A stretch of DNA of 64,000 nucleotides from Streptococcus gallolyticus subsp. gallolyticus DSM 16831 (GCF_002000985.1 NZ_CP018822.1:700001-764000), one strand, 5' to 3'; positions 52,791 to 61,767 are shown, counted from the first letter of the stretch. A program made the numbers and translations. The notes: generated from the sequence alone by a model not told the origin.

Positions 52791-53969
52791 GTGTTTTCAC
52801 AATCAAAGATTTTACAAGAATTGCCAGAACAGTTTTTTGCTAGTCTTGTCGCAAAAGTTAATGTCAAAGTGGCAGAAGGCTATGATGTCATCAATCTTGG
52901 ACAGGGCAATCCAGATCAGCCAACTTATGATTACATTGTTGATGCTTTAATTGAATCAGCCAAAAATCCTGCTTCTCATAAATACTCGCAATTTCGTGGA
53001 AATGCTAATTTTAAAGCGGCAGCCAGTCAATTTTATAAGGACAATTATCATGTAAATCTTGATAGCGAAAAGGAAATTTGTGTCCTTGGTGGTGCAAAGA
53101 TTGGCTTGGTAGAATTTCCTCTGGCGACAATGAATCCTGATGAATTGCTCTTGTTGCCAGACCCAGGTTATCCAGATTATCTCTCAAGTGTGTCGCTTGG
53201 AAAAATCAACTATGAGACATTTCCGTTAAAAGCTGAAAATAATTTCTTACCAGACTTGCAAGCTATTCCTGAAGAAGTAGCTAAACGTGCGAAATTCATC
53301 TATGTTAATTATCCTAATAATCCGACAGGTGCGGTTGCAACTGCAGCATTTTACGAAGAACTCGTCGCTTGGGCTAAAAAATACGAGGTTGGGGTAGTTA
53401 GCGATTTTGCTTATGGTGCCTTAGGGGCAGACGGTTATGAGAATCCAAGCTTTTTGTCAACACCTGGAGCTAAAGATGTCGGCATTGAGTTATACACTTT
53501 TTCTAAGACCTTTAATATGGCGGGGTGGCGTTTGGCATTTGCGGCAGGAAATGAACAATTGATTGAAGCGCTTAATTTGCTACAAGACCACCTTTTTGTG
53601 AGTATCTTCCCTGCTATTCAAGATGCGGGAGCAGCAGCTCTTTTAGATGAAAAAGCAAAGGCAGCAATCGCAGGGTTAAATCAGAAATACGACAAGCGTC
53701 GCCATGCTTTTGTTCAAGCAGCAGAAAAAATTGGTTGGCATGCTTTTGAGTCAAAAGGGTCGTTCTATGCTTGGATGCCCGTACCAGAAGGGTATGACAG
53801 CGAAAGTTTTGCAGATTTGCTATTAAATGAAGCTCACGTTGCTGTCGCACCAGGAAAAGGTTTTGGAGAACAAGGAGACGGATACGTCAGAATCGGTTTA
53901 CTCGTCGAACCAGACCGCCTTGTCGAAGCCGTCGAGCGAATTAGCAAACTGAAATTATTTGAAAAATAG
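52791..53969 (+). CDS. PLP-dependent aminotransferase, MtnE-like
   Basis: A 392-residue class I aminotransferase. PLP motifs: INLGQGNPDQPTYDYI, VNYPNNPTGAVA (Asn-Pro-Thr-Gly), VVSDFAYGALG (Asp contacting the pyridine), and the Schiff-base Lys in YTFSKTFNMAGWRLAF. It resembles MtnE/YkrV, which transaminates ketomethiobutyrate with glutamine. The full methionine salvage set is not here, so a broader role in keto acid amination is likely. The start is GTG at 52791 with AGGAGG upstream. Its last 30 bp belong to a 37-bp repeat also found at 55681. Confidence 0.88.
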   Translation: MFSQSKILQELPEQFFASLVAKVNVKVAEGYDVINLGQGNPDQPTYDYIVDALIESAKNPASHKYSQFRGNANFKAAASQFYKDNYHVNLDSEKEICVLGGAKIGLVEFPLATMNPDELLLLPDPGYPDYLSSVSLGKINYETFPLKAENNFLPDLQAIPEEVAKRAKFIYVNYPNNPTGAVATAAFYEELVAWAKKYEVGVVSDFAYGALGADGYENPSFLSTPGAKDVGIELYTFSKTFNMAGWRLAFAAGNEQLIEALNLLQDHLFVSIFPAIQDAGAAALLDEKAKAAIAGLNQKYDKRRHAFVQAAEKIGWHAFESKGSFYAWMPVPEGYDSESFADLLLNEAHVAVAPGKGFGEQGDGYVRIGLLVEPDRLVEAVERISKLKLFEK

Positions 53970-53976
53970 TGAAAGC
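53940..53976 (+). repeat. 37-bp direct repeat, left copy
   Basis: The sequence from ATTAGCAAACTGAAATTATT onwards (37 bp) is identical to 55681-55717. This copy covers the last nine codons and stop of the aminotransferase gene and seven bases after. The bases just outside differ between the two copies, so the repeat is exactly bounded. Confidence 0.95.
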
Positions 53977-54006
53977 TTGGGTAAGTTTAACCCCAAGTTT
54001 TTTTAT
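53974..54006 (+). terminator. terminator after the aminotransferase
   Basis: CTTGGGT pairs with ACCCCAAG around AAGTTTA, followed by seven T's. It begins in the last bases of the repeat. Confidence 0.85.
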
Positions 54007-54061
54007 TAATATGATATTGTTGTGATTTCCAAATAATTAAAACTGGAATTTAAATTTACTG

Positions 54062-54090
54062 TTTACGACGAAAAAGTGACCTTTTACGAC
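54062..54090 (+). promoter_or_regulatory. 21-bp-phased direct repeats before the ABC-2 operon
   Basis: TTTACGAC occurs at 54062-54069 and 54083-54090, start to start 21 bp, two helical turns, as in binding sites of LytTR-type regulators such as ComE or BlpR. A lone extended -10 (TG-T-TAGAAT, 54116-54124) follows with no good -35, which fits an activator-dependent promoter. Confidence 0.6.
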
Positions 54091-54169
54091 TTGGACATTT
54101 CATTCTAAAATTTTCTGTTAGAATAAAAATATCAATTTTGATAATTTTTAGAGGGACTGGAAGAATTTA

Positions 54170-55003
54170 ATGGTTAGGATAAATGTACAAAATTTGTCTA
54201 AAAGTTTTAAAGATACTGTGGCTTTAGACGAGGTATCCTTTTGTGTTAATGAAGGGGAAATTTTTGGTTTTTTAGGACCTTCGGGTGCTGGTAAAACAAC
54301 AACTATTAATATTTTAACGAATCAGTTAAAACAAGATAGTGGAGAGGTTGAAATTCTTGGTAAAAAGCCTGAACAATTAACTCCTGATGATTATTTAAAA
54401 ATGGGAATTATGAGTGATACCGTAGGTTTTTACGAAAATATGACTGTATATAAGAATTTAGAATTTTTTGCACGTTTTCACAATCTTCCGATGAGTAAAG
54501 TAGATGATTTGTTGAAGCGTCTAGATTTATATGAAGATCGTAATAAAAAAGCGAAAAAAATTTCTACTGGTATGCGCCAACGATTATTACTCATTCGTGC
54601 AATTTTACACGATCCTGAGATTATTTTCTTAGATGAGCCAACTTCTGGCATGGATCCAACATTATCACAAAAAGTACATCAGTTATTGTTGGAATTGAAG
54701 AATAAGGGCATTTCTATTTTTTTGACAACTCATAATATGCAAGAAGCAACTAAATTGTGTGATAAATTATCTTTATTAAATAAAGGTAAAATTTTGGAAT
54801 ATGGAAGTCCAGAAGAGATTATTGAAAAGTATCGTGTTGACGATAATGTTCATCTTCTCTATAAAAATGGTGAGGAAAAAGTTATTTCAAGAGATGAAGT
54901 TGCCAATTACCTTAATCCTAATGTTGTCAGTATGCATACAGCAGAACCTGATTTGGAAACTATTTTTATTAAATTGACAGGAGAAAAATGGCATGGGGAA
55001 TAG
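54170..55003 (+). CDS. ABC transporter ATP-binding protein, DrrA/CcmA type
   Basis: A 277-residue ATPase: Walker A GPSGAGKTT, signature STGMRQR, Walker B IIFLDEPTSGMDP and switch LTTHN. The variant signature (STGMRQRLLL) and a C-terminal extension with DDNVHLLYKNGEEKV are typical of exporter ATPases linked to antibiotics, bacteriocins or lipids. It partners the ABC-2 permease that overlaps it by 11 bp. It lies inside the 37-bp repeat-bounded segment. GAGGGACTGG provides a Shine-Dalgarno. Confidence 0.9.
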   Translation: MVRINVQNLSKSFKDTVALDEVSFCVNEGEIFGFLGPSGAGKTTTINILTNQLKQDSGEVEILGKKPEQLTPDDYLKMGIMSDTVGFYENMTVYKNLEFFARFHNLPMSKVDDLLKRLDLYEDRNKKAKKISTGMRQRLLLIRAILHDPEIIFLDEPTSGMDPTLSQKVHQLLLELKNKGISIFLTTHNMQEATKLCDKLSLLNKGKILEYGSPEEIIEKYRVDDNVHLLYKNGEEKVISRDEVANYLNPNVVSMHTAEPDLETIFIKLTGEKWHGE

Positions 55004-55685
55004 ATTTATGAGTTTACTTTGGTTACGTTGGCAGTTCATATTAAGTAATAAACTTTTTCTTTTTACGGTTTTCTCGCCAATTCTTTACATGGCGATATTT
55101 GCTGCTTTGGGAAATCCAGAAATCAATGCTTCGCTTATCGGAACGGGAATTAATTTAGTTTATAGTTACACAGCAGGTACCTTTGCCTCGACCATGATTT
55201 CAGAGGAAAAAGAAAAGAAAAATTTAAAAGCTTTGATTTTATCAGGAGTAAGGCAGGGAGAGTACATTTTATCAGTTGTTGTTTTTCCACTCCTTTTTTC
55301 CTTGATTTCTAGTATTTTAATCCCAATTATAATGCAAATCCAAGATATGGATTGGGGAAAATTTTTAGTAGTTGTGAGCTTGACTAATCTTATTTTTGTG
55401 TTGTTGAATCTTTTAATTGCATTTTTAGCTAAAAATCAAACCCAAACAACGGTTTGTAGTCTTACATTAGTTATTATCGCAAGTTTTCTCCCTCTTTTTT
55501 CAGAATTTATTAAATCTGTTAACAAATTCATGCATTATTCTTTTATTGGTGCAAATGCCAAATATTTTAAGGAATTATCTAGTTATCAATTGACTGACCA
55601 AACAATGGTTGTTTTACTTATTTGGATTTTCTTGACTTCAATAGCGCTTTATTTTGCTTATAAGAAAAATCGAAAAATTGATTAG
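54993..55685 (+). CDS. ABC-2 type permease
   Basis: A 230-residue membrane protein with about six helices, first one near LWLRWQFILSNKLFLFTVFSP, and the ABC-2 loop ISEEKEKKNLKALILSGVRQGEYILS (the Glu-rich segment contacting the ATPase). It would export a hydrophobic or peptide substrate with the preceding ATPase. The stop codon TAG lies inside the right copy of the 37-bp repeat. An internal ATG at 55008 is an alternative start. The substrate is unknown; bacteriocin immunity is one possibility. Confidence 0.85.
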   Translation: MGNRFMSLLWLRWQFILSNKLFLFTVFSPILYMAIFAALGNPEINASLIGTGINLVYSYTAGTFASTMISEEKEKKNLKALILSGVRQGEYILSVVVFPLLFSLISSILIPIIMQIQDMDWGKFLVVVSLTNLIFVLLNLLIAFLAKNQTQTTVCSLTLVIIASFLPLFSEFIKSVNKFMHYSFIGANAKYFKELSSYQLTDQTMVVLLIWIFLTSIALYFAYKKNRKID

Positions 55686-55717
55686 CAAACTGAAATTATT
55701 TGAAAAATAGTGAAAGC
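55681..55717 (+). repeat. 37-bp direct repeat, right copy
   Basis: Identical to 53940-53976. It supplies the TAG stop of the permease gene and then, untranslated here, the same codons that end the aminotransferase. Confidence 0.95.
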
Positions 55718-55743
55718 ATAAGTGAAAATTTATGCTTTTTTTG
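55714..55743 (+). terminator. terminator after the ABC-2 operon
   Basis: AGCATAA pairs with TTATGCT, followed by seven T's. It starts in the last bases of the repeat, parallel to the terminator after the left copy. Confidence 0.85.
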
Positions 55744-55762
55744 TTTTTTATGCAAAAAATAC

Positions 55763-55809
55763 TTGACTTATGAATAAATATACTATAAAATTGAATACAT
55801 ATTTATTCA
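55763..55809 (+). promoter_or_regulatory. argC promoter with ARG boxes
   Basis: TTGACT (55763-55768), 17 bp, TAAAAT (55786-55791). TGAATACATATTTATTCA at 55792-55809 is a palindromic ARG box downstream of the -10, and TGAATAAATATACT (55771-55784) in the spacer is a second weaker half. ArgR/AhrC with arginine would repress. Confidence 0.85.
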
Positions 55810-55822
55810 AGGAGTGTATATT

Positions 55823-56845
55823 ATGAAAGTGTCAATTGTTGGTATCACTGGATATAGTGGTCTCGAATTAGTTAAATTATTGAATAATCATAAAAATGTT
55901 ACGATTGCTTCGATTCATGCAACTAAGGAAATCGGCCGACGATTGTCAGAATTATACCCTTACCTTGTTGGTGTTTGTGACTTAGTTATTGAGGCATTTA
56001 ATGCTCAAGAAATCATGACAAAATCAGATTTGGTTTTCTTTGCGACACCAAGTGGGGTGGCTAGCCAGTTAGCGCAGCCATTTGTTGAAGTTGATTTCCC
56101 AGTGATTGATTTGTCAGGCGACCATCGTTTGCCAGCTGATTCTTATGAAAAATGGTATAAAAAAACACCAGCTAGTGATGATGTGTTGAATAAATTTACA
56201 TATGCTTTGGCAGAATTTACAGATGTCAAAGGTAAGAAATTCATTTCAAACCCTGGTTGCTATGCGACAGCAACAGAATTAGCCTTGATTCCATTGCTAA
56301 AAGCTGGTGTGGCTGAAGAAGATTCTATCATCGTTGATGCAAAAAGTGGTTTGACGGGGGCTGGTAAAGCTTTATCAGAATCAAGTCACTTTGTCAATGT
56401 GCATGATAACTACGTGACTTACAAATTAAACCGTCATCAGCATATTCCTGAAATTGTGCAGGAATTGCGATTATTTAGCAAGAAGTTACACCACATTCAG
56501 TTTTCAACATCATTGTTGCCAGTTAACCGTGGGATTATGGCGACTTCTTATGTTAAATTGAAAAAACCATTGAGCGAAGCGGAATTATACGCCATTTACA
56601 AGGATGCTTACAAGGACAAACCTTTTGTTCGCATCCAAGATGATTTGCCAGAATTGCACAATGTTATCGGTTCAAACTTTACAGATATTGGTTTTCTTTA
56701 CAATGATGTCACAAATGTGCTGACGGTCGTATCTGTTATCGATAATTTGATTAAAGGCGCTGCTGGTCAAGCCGTGCAAAATCTGAATTTGATGAATGGT
56801 TGGAACGAAACAGAAGGTTTGTTGATTTCACCAAATTATTTATAG
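55823..56845 (+). CDS. argC: N-acetyl-gamma-glutamyl-phosphate reductase
   Basis: A 340-residue NADPH-dependent enzyme, third step of arginine synthesis. N-terminal nucleotide loop [15 protein letters not shown], catalytic Cys in [12 protein letters not shown], and [18 protein letters not shown] 55823 has AAGGAG 8 bp upstream; an in-frame codon at 55814 is inside it. First gene of argCJBD, under ARG-box control. Confidence 0.96.
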   Translation: MKVSIVGITGYSGLELVKLLNNHKNVTIASIHATKEIGRRLSELYPYLVGVCDLVIEAFNAQEIMTKSDLVFFATPSGVASQLAQPFVEVDFPVIDLSGDHRLPADSYEKWYKKTPASDDVLNKFTYALAEFTDVKGKKFISNPGCYATATELALIPLLKAGVAEEDSIIVDAKSGLTGAGKALSESSHFVNVHDNYVTYKLNRHQHIPEIVQELRLFSKKLHHIQFSTSLLPVNRGIMATSYVKLKKPLSEAELYAIYKDAYKDKPFVRIQDDLPELHNVIGSNFTDIGFLYNDVTNVLTVVSVIDNLIKGAAGQAVQNLNLMNGWNETEGLLISPNYL

Positions 56846-56916
56846 AGTATAGAAAGGAAGTAGCACAGAAGGTTATTGGGAAGTATGAGTTCCTTACGTG
56901 TTACAGGTATAAGAAG

Positions 56917-58110
56917 ATGAAAGTGATTGAAGGAAATGTTGCGAGCCCTCTTGGTTTTTCGGCAGACGGTTTGCATGCAGGATTTAAGAAAAGAAAACTT
57001 GATTTTGGTTGGATTGTTTCAGAAGTTCCCGCTAGTGTAGCAGGTGTTTACACGACAAATAAAGTCATTGCTGCGCCATTGATTGTGACACGAAATTCCA
57101 TTAAAAAAGCGCAAAAGATGAAAGCAATCGTTGTGAATTCAGGAGTGGCAAATTCTTGTACGGGCGTGCAAGGAATGGAAGATGCCTATACTATGCAAAA
57201 ATGGACAGCTGAAAAATTAGGCGTTGAGCCTGATTTGGTCGGTATTGCTTCAACGGGTGTTATTGGTGATTTGTTGCCAATGGATACTCTTAAAACTGGG
57301 CTTTCTAAGCTTGTTGTTAATGGTAATTCTGATGATTTCTCGAAAGCTATCTTAACAACAGATACTATGGTTAAAACCGTTGCTGTCACAGAAAAATTTG
57401 GTCGTGATGAAGTGACCATGGCCGGTGTAGCGAAAGGTTCAGGAATGATTCACCCAAATATGGCAACTATGCTTGCTTTTATCACTTGTGATGCGAATAT
57501 TTCAAGTGAAACCTTGCAGCTTGCGCTAAGCCAAAATGTTGAAACAACATTTAACCAAATTACGGTTGACGGTGATACATCAACAAATGATATGGTCTTA
57601 GTGTTGTCAAATGGTTGTACATTGAATGAAGAAATCTTGCCAGATACACCAGAATTTGATAAGTTTTCAGCAATGCTCAATTATGTCATGCAGGAATTGG
57701 CTAAGAAAATCGCCAAAGACGGTGAAGGGGCAAGCAAACTCATTGAAGTCAATGTCAAGAATGCACCAAATGCCCTTGATGCTCGTATGATGGCAAAAAG
57801 TGTCGTTGGTTCAAGTCTTGTTAAAACAGCGATTTTTGGAGAGGACCCTAACTGGGGACGTATTTTAGCAGCGGTTGGCTATGCAGGTGTTGATGTTCCA
57901 GTTGACAACATTGACATTTACCTCGGCGACATTCCTGTCATGCTAAAATCAAGCCCAGTTGACTTTGAAGCTGAGGAAATGCAAGACATCATGCACGAGG
58001 ATGAGATTACGATTACGGTTGATTTGCATTCTGGTGAAGCAGTAGGAAAAGCTTGGGGCTGTGATTTATCATACGACTACGTGAAAATTAATGCCCTTTA
58101 TCGCACATAA
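56917..58110 (+). CDS. argJ: bifunctional ornithine acetyltransferase / N-acetylglutamate synthase
   Basis: A 397-residue enzyme that moves the acetyl group from N-acetylornithine to glutamate. Self-cleavage occurs before Thr in [13 protein letters not shown], giving two chains. Other marks: [30 protein letters not shown] and [15 protein letters not shown]. The ATG at 56917 follows a weak AGAAG; the 71-bp gap after argC has no recognised gene. The full-length frame suggests a working cyclic pathway, so argA and argE are not needed. Confidence 0.95.
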   Translation: MKVIEGNVASPLGFSADGLHAGFKKRKLDFGWIVSEVPASVAGVYTTNKVIAAPLIVTRNSIKKAQKMKAIVVNSGVANSCTGVQGMEDAYTMQKWTAEKLGVEPDLVGIASTGVIGDLLPMDTLKTGLSKLVVNGNSDDFSKAILTTDTMVKTVAVTEKFGRDEVTMAGVAKGSGMIHPNMATMLAFITCDANISSETLQLALSQNVETTFNQITVDGDTSTNDMVLVLSNGCTLNEEILPDTPEFDKFSAMLNYVMQELAKKIAKDGEGASKLIEVNVKNAPNALDARMMAKSVVGSSLVKTAIFGEDPNWGRILAAVGYAGVDVPVDNIDIYLGDIPVMLKSSPVDFEAEEMQDIMHEDEITITVDLHSGEAVGKAWGCDLSYDYVKINALYRT

Positions 58111-58123
58111 AGAGAAGAAACAT

Positions 58124-58858
58124 ATGGAAAATATTATTGTGATTAAAATCGGAGGTGTTGCTAGTCAGCATCTTTCGCAAGACTTTATTAATCAAATCAA
58201 AAAATGGAAAGAAGCAGGCAAGCAGCTGGTTATCGTTCATGGTGGCGGCTTTGCGATTAACAAATTAATGGAAGAAGAGCACGTGCCTGTTAAGAAAATC
58301 AACGGTCTGCGTGTGACAAGCCAATCTGACATGAAGCTTGTTAGCTATGCCTTGTTAAATATCGTTGGAGAAAATTTGGTTAAAAAACTTAACCAGTCGT
58401 CTATTGATAGCATTCAACTCTTGTCTGATATTGAAAAAGTCGTTCAGGCTGATTTCTTAGACCAAGAAACTTACGGTTATGTTGGCAATGTTTCACAAAT
58501 TCAGACGGAAATCTTGGAAAAAATGTTGGCAAATCAAATGTTACCTGTCCTTGCCTCAATTGGCTATTCTAAAGATGGTGATATGCTAAATATCAATGCG
58601 GATTATCTTGCAACAGCCGTTGCCGTTGCCCTCGGCGCTGAAAAATTAGTCTTGATGACTGATGTTAAAGGTGTTTTGGAAAATGGTGCGGTGCTCGATA
58701 GCCTTTCTTCGACAGAATTTCAAGATAAGATTGACCAAGGAATTATCACAGGAGGCATGATTCCTAAGATTGAATCAGCGGTAAATACCGTTTTAGCAGG
58801 TGTTGGTGAGGTATTGATTGGCGACAATCTGGTAACAGGAACTTCAATCATCTGCTAA
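58124..58858 (+). CDS. argB: acetylglutamate kinase
   Basis: A 244-residue amino acid kinase fold. ATP/substrate motifs: IKIGGVAS near the N-terminus, VIVHGGGFAIN, NINADYLATAVAVALGAEKLVLMTDVKGV and GGMIPKIESA. It phosphorylates N-acetylglutamate. Second-position lysine and short N-terminus fit arginine-insensitive enzymes of the cyclic pathway, though this is inference. ATG 58124 is chosen; it follows argJ by 13 bp. Confidence 0.95.
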   Translation: MENIIVIKIGGVASQHLSQDFINQIKKWKEAGKQLVIVHGGGFAINKLMEEEHVPVKKINGLRVTSQSDMKLVSYALLNIVGENLVKKLNQSSIDSIQLLSDIEKVVQADFLDQETYGYVGNVSQIQTEILEKMLANQMLPVLASIGYSKDGDMLNINADYLATAVAVALGAEKLVLMTDVKGVLENGAVLDSLSSTEFQDKIDQGIITGGMIPKIESAVNTVLAGVGEVLIGDNLVTGTSIIC

Positions 58859-58883
58859 CTCTAGCATGAAAGAGGAGATAACA

Positions 58884-60014
58884 ATGACAAAATTATTTCA
58901 AAATTATAAACGCGCAGCCGTTGAATTTGTCAAGGCAGAAGGAAATTACCTTTTTGACCAAGACGGCAAGAAATACCTTGATTTTTCAACAGGAATCGGT
59001 GTGACAAATCTTGGTTTTCATCCAGAAGTGAAAGCTGCTTTGCAAAAACAATCCGAAGAAATCTGGCACACACCAAACTTGTACCTTAATTCTTTGCAAG
59101 AAGAAGTGGCAGGCAAATTGATTGGGGATAAAGATTATCTTGCTTTCTTTGCCAATAGCGGTGCTGAAGCCAATGAAGCTGCTATTAAAATTGCACGTAA
59201 GGCGACTGGCAAGCAAGAAATCATTACTTTTGTTAATTCTTTCCATGGTCGTACTTTTGGGTCAATGTCCGCAACTGGGCAAGACAAAATCAAGGATGGT
59301 TTTGGTGATGTAGTGCCACATTTTAGCTATGCGATTTACAATGATTTAGATAGCGTGAAAAGCTTGGTGACCGATGATACTGCCGCTATTATGTTGGAAT
59401 TGGTTCAAGGGGAATCAGGTGTTCGTCCAGCTGACAAGGATTTTGTGACAGCATTAAGCGCATTTTGCCAAGAAACAGGTATTTTGCTGATTGTTGATGA
59501 GGTGCAAACTGGTATGGGACGTACTGGTAAATTGTTCTCATTTGAGCATTATGGCATTGAGCCTGATATTTTCACTTTGGCAAAAGGTCTTGGAAATGGT
59601 GTACCAGTCGGTGCCATGTTAGCCAAGGAAAAACTTGGTTTTGCTTTCTCTTACGGTAGCCATGGTTCAACCTTTGGTGGTAATAAACTTGTTATGTCAG
59701 CAGCCTCAAGCGTACTCGATATTATGTTGGCTGACGGTTTCTTGCCACAAGCGTTTGACAATGGAAATTACTTGCAAGCTGAATTGAAAAAAGTTTTGAC
59801 TGGCAATGCAAAAGTGACTGATGTTCGTGGTCTTGGTTACATGATTGGGATTGAAACGACTGAAAATCTTGCCGAATTGGTCGAAAAAGCACGTGACAAA
59901 GGCTTGATTGTCTTGACAGCAGGAACAAATGTTATTCGTCTCTTGCCACCATTGACCTTGACGAAGGAAGAAATCGACCAAGGCGTAGCCATTTTGGCAG
60001 AGGTTTTTGCGTAA
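58884..60014 (+). CDS. argD: acetylornithine aminotransferase
   Basis: A 376-residue class III PLP aminotransferase. Marks: DFSTGIGVTNLGFHP, FANSGAEANEAAIKIARK, NSFHGRTFGSMSATGQ, and the PLP site LIVDEVQTGMGRTGKLF with the Lys in TLAKGLGNGVPVGAM. It converts acetylglutamate semialdehyde to acetylornithine. ATG 58884 has AGAGGAG upstream; an in-frame ATG at 58866 would precede it. Last gene of the arg operon; argF and argGH are not in the window. Confidence 0.96.
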   Translation: MTKLFQNYKRAAVEFVKAEGNYLFDQDGKKYLDFSTGIGVTNLGFHPEVKAALQKQSEEIWHTPNLYLNSLQEEVAGKLIGDKDYLAFFANSGAEANEAAIKIARKATGKQEIITFVNSFHGRTFGSMSATGQDKIKDGFGDVVPHFSYAIYNDLDSVKSLVTDDTAAIMLELVQGESGVRPADKDFVTALSAFCQETGILLIVDEVQTGMGRTGKLFSFEHYGIEPDIFTLAKGLGNGVPVGAMLAKEKLGFAFSYGSHGSTFGGNKLVMSAASSVLDIMLADGFLPQAFDNGNYLQAELKKVLTGNAKVTDVRGLGYMIGIETTENLAELVEKARDKGLIVLTAGTNVIRLLPPLTLTKEEIDQGVAILAEVFA

Positions 60015-60022
60015 AAGCTAGG

Positions 60023-60054
60023 GAAGTTGGGCAGGTTTGTCTCAACTTCTTTTT
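60023..60054 (+). terminator. argCJBD terminator
   Basis: GAAGTTG pairs with CAACTTC around a loop of about 12-15 nt, followed by TTTTT. Confidence 0.8.
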
Positions 60055-60057
60055 AAG

Positions 60058-60098
60058 TTGACAAATTGGTTGAAAATGTATATAATTTTCTGAAAATA
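60058..60098 (+). promoter_or_regulatory. consensus promoter overlapped by a CodY box
   Basis: TTGACA (60058-60063), 17 bp, TATAAT (60081-60086). AATTTTCTGAAAATA (60084-60098) matches the CodY box AATTTTCWGAAAATT at 14 of 15 positions and overlaps the -10, a position for direct repression. Confidence 0.88.
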
Positions 60099-60112
60099 CG
60101 AGAGGTAAAAAT

Positions 60113-60670
60113 ATGTCAAAAAATATTTTAATTGTTGCAGGGCATCCCGATTTGAAAAATGATTCTTTAGCCAATAAAACGATTTTGGAAGAAGTGAAGA
60201 AAGCTTTGCCAGAGGTGGAATTGGACATTTTGAGTGATTTGTATCCTGATTATCAGATTGATGTGGCAGCAGAGCAGGATAAATTGCGAAAGGCTGATGT
60301 GATTATTTTCCAATACCCATTGTACTGGTATATGACGCCGTCTTTGCTTAATAAATGGATTGAAAAAGTCTTTGTTCACGGCTTTTCACATGGTTCAACT
60401 GGTGATGCTTTGAAAGGAAAACATTTGGTGGCTTCTTTGACAACTGGAGCAGGAGAAGCGGCTTATAGTGTAGAATCAGGCACGACGATTGACGACCTTT
60501 TGGCACCAATTCGTTTGACAGCGAAATTAACACAGTTAAACTATGCAGGTCACATTGTCACACATGGTGTTTCTTACTCACTTCGCGAGGACGCTAACAA
60601 AGCACAAGAAATGGTTGCAAAATCACAAGAACATGCCCAAAAATTGGTGGCGTTGGTGAATGGTTTGTAA
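60113..60670 (+). CDS. NAD(P)H-dependent flavodoxin-like oxidoreductase (quinone reductase type)
   Basis: A 185-residue flavodoxin-fold protein of the MdaB/KefF/NQO group. ILIVAGHPDLKNDSLAN is the FMN/FAD phosphate-binding start, FQYPLYWYMTPSLLNKWIEKVF the family signature, and SLTTGAGEAAYS the flavin-side loop. It probably reduces quinones or nitro compounds. It is a paralogue of the gene at 63403. AGAGGTAAAAAT precedes the ATG. The near-perfect CodY box over its -10 implies nutrient control, distinct from its paralogue. Confidence 0.87.
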   Translation: MSKNILIVAGHPDLKNDSLANKTILEEVKKALPEVELDILSDLYPDYQIDVAAEQDKLRKADVIIFQYPLYWYMTPSLLNKWIEKVFVHGFSHGSTGDALKGKHLVASLTTGAGEAAYSVESGTTIDDLLAPIRLTAKLTQLNYAGHIVTHGVSYSLREDANKAQEMVAKSQEHAQKLVALVNGL

Positions 60671-60806
60671 GATTGAAAGCTGTTAGATAAGTTGGTTAAT
60701 TTTTGAGTTAACTTATTTCAGTAGTGTCAGAGTTAGGAAAAATATTTTTTCTTAGCTCTTTTTTGTTATAATGGAGTAAAATTGACTAGAAAGTATGAGT
60801 GATTGT

Positions 60807-61688
60807 ATGGACATCAGGGTTCTGAATTATTTTCTTGTGGTTGCTGAGGAAGGAAATATCACCAAGGCAGCTGAGCGTTTATTGATGACACAACCGACCT
60901 TGTCACGTCAGCTTAAAGCTTTGGAAGAAGAATTGGAAGTGGCACTTTTTAAACGATCTAATCACCGCATTTATTTAACTGAGGAAGGGCTACTTTTTCA
61001 ACAGCGTGCGCGTGATATTGTAGAAATGACAGAGCATGCCAAAGCAGAATTACACGCAACAGAAGAAATTAAAGGAACGCTTTCGATTGGCTGTGGAGAA
61101 TTGGCAGCTATGCAAGAACTGTCTCAAGCGCTAGCGATTTTTCAAGAAAAACACCCTCAAGTGAAAGTCGCTTTGCATTCTGGGGATAATGATGATATTC
61201 GCCAAGGAATTGACATGGGGCAGCTTGATTTTGGGCTTTTATTAGAACCAGTTGATGTGAGTTTGTATGATTTTGTACATCTTAGAACTAAAGAACGTTG
61301 GGGCATTTTGGCGCACAAGGAGTCTGATTTTGCAGATAAGAAAGTGATTGTGCCAGGTGAATTGTCAGGAACGCCAGTATTGACTATTCTGGATCGAACG
61401 GTTCAGCGAGAATTAATTGCTTGGTCTGGTGCGGCAGCAGCAACAATGGTTAATCGAGGGCGCTACAATACCGCTTATAATGCTGTCATGCTTGCTCGTG
61501 AGAGTAAAGGTGTTGTCATTGGACTTGATTTGAAACAATCTTATTCAGATTTTACTTTTGTGCCTTTTGAGCCAGAATTAGCTTTGTCATCTGTACTTGC
61601 ATGGCGTAGCTCACGCCAACAAAGCACGTTGGTTAAAGCATTTATCACGTTTTTCAGAGAATATGAGAATACAGAGCAAGATTTGTAA
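60807..61688 (+). CDS. LysR-family transcriptional regulator
   Basis: A 293-residue LysR regulator. N-terminal helix-turn-helix MDIRVLNYFLVVAEEGNITKA followed by LLMTQPTLSRQLKALEEEL; C-terminal effector-binding domain. The start at 60807 gives the conserved opening; an in-frame ATG at 60795 would add four residues. A TATAAT lies at about 60767-60772. It sits between redox genes, and the two downstream units have an identical promoter, so it most likely controls them (inference). Confidence 0.9.
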   Translation: MDIRVLNYFLVVAEEGNITKAAERLLMTQPTLSRQLKALEEELEVALFKRSNHRIYLTEEGLLFQQRARDIVEMTEHAKAELHATEEIKGTLSIGCGELAAMQELSQALAIFQEKHPQVKVALHSGDNDDIRQGIDMGQLDFGLLLEPVDVSLYDFVHLRTKERWGILAHKESDFADKKVIVPGELSGTPVLTILDRTVQRELIAWSGAAAATMVNRGRYNTAYNAVMLARESKGVVIGLDLKQSYSDFTFVPFEPELALSSVLAWRSSRQQSTLVKAFITFFREYENTEQDL

Positions 61689-61721
61689 AGTCATTTTCCA
61701 TTCTATATTAATAAAAGAAAG

Positions 61722-61756
61722 AAGAAGTTTGAGATTTTCTCAAGCCTCTTTTTTGG
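61722..61756 (+). terminator. terminator after the LysR gene
   Basis: AGAAGTTTGAG pairs with CTCAAGCCTCT at ten of eleven positions, followed by six T's. Confidence 0.75.
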
Positions 61757-61767
61757 AATATAGTTAT

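Noticed and set aside
54104-54120. CodY box before the ABC-2 operon
   Set aside because: AATTTTCTG is only a half match; the second half differs at several positions.
53940-55717. Insertion sequence or integrative element at the 37-bp repeats
   Set aside because: No transposase or integrase between or beside the repeats and no inverted ends; only a repeat-bounded cassette can be claimed.
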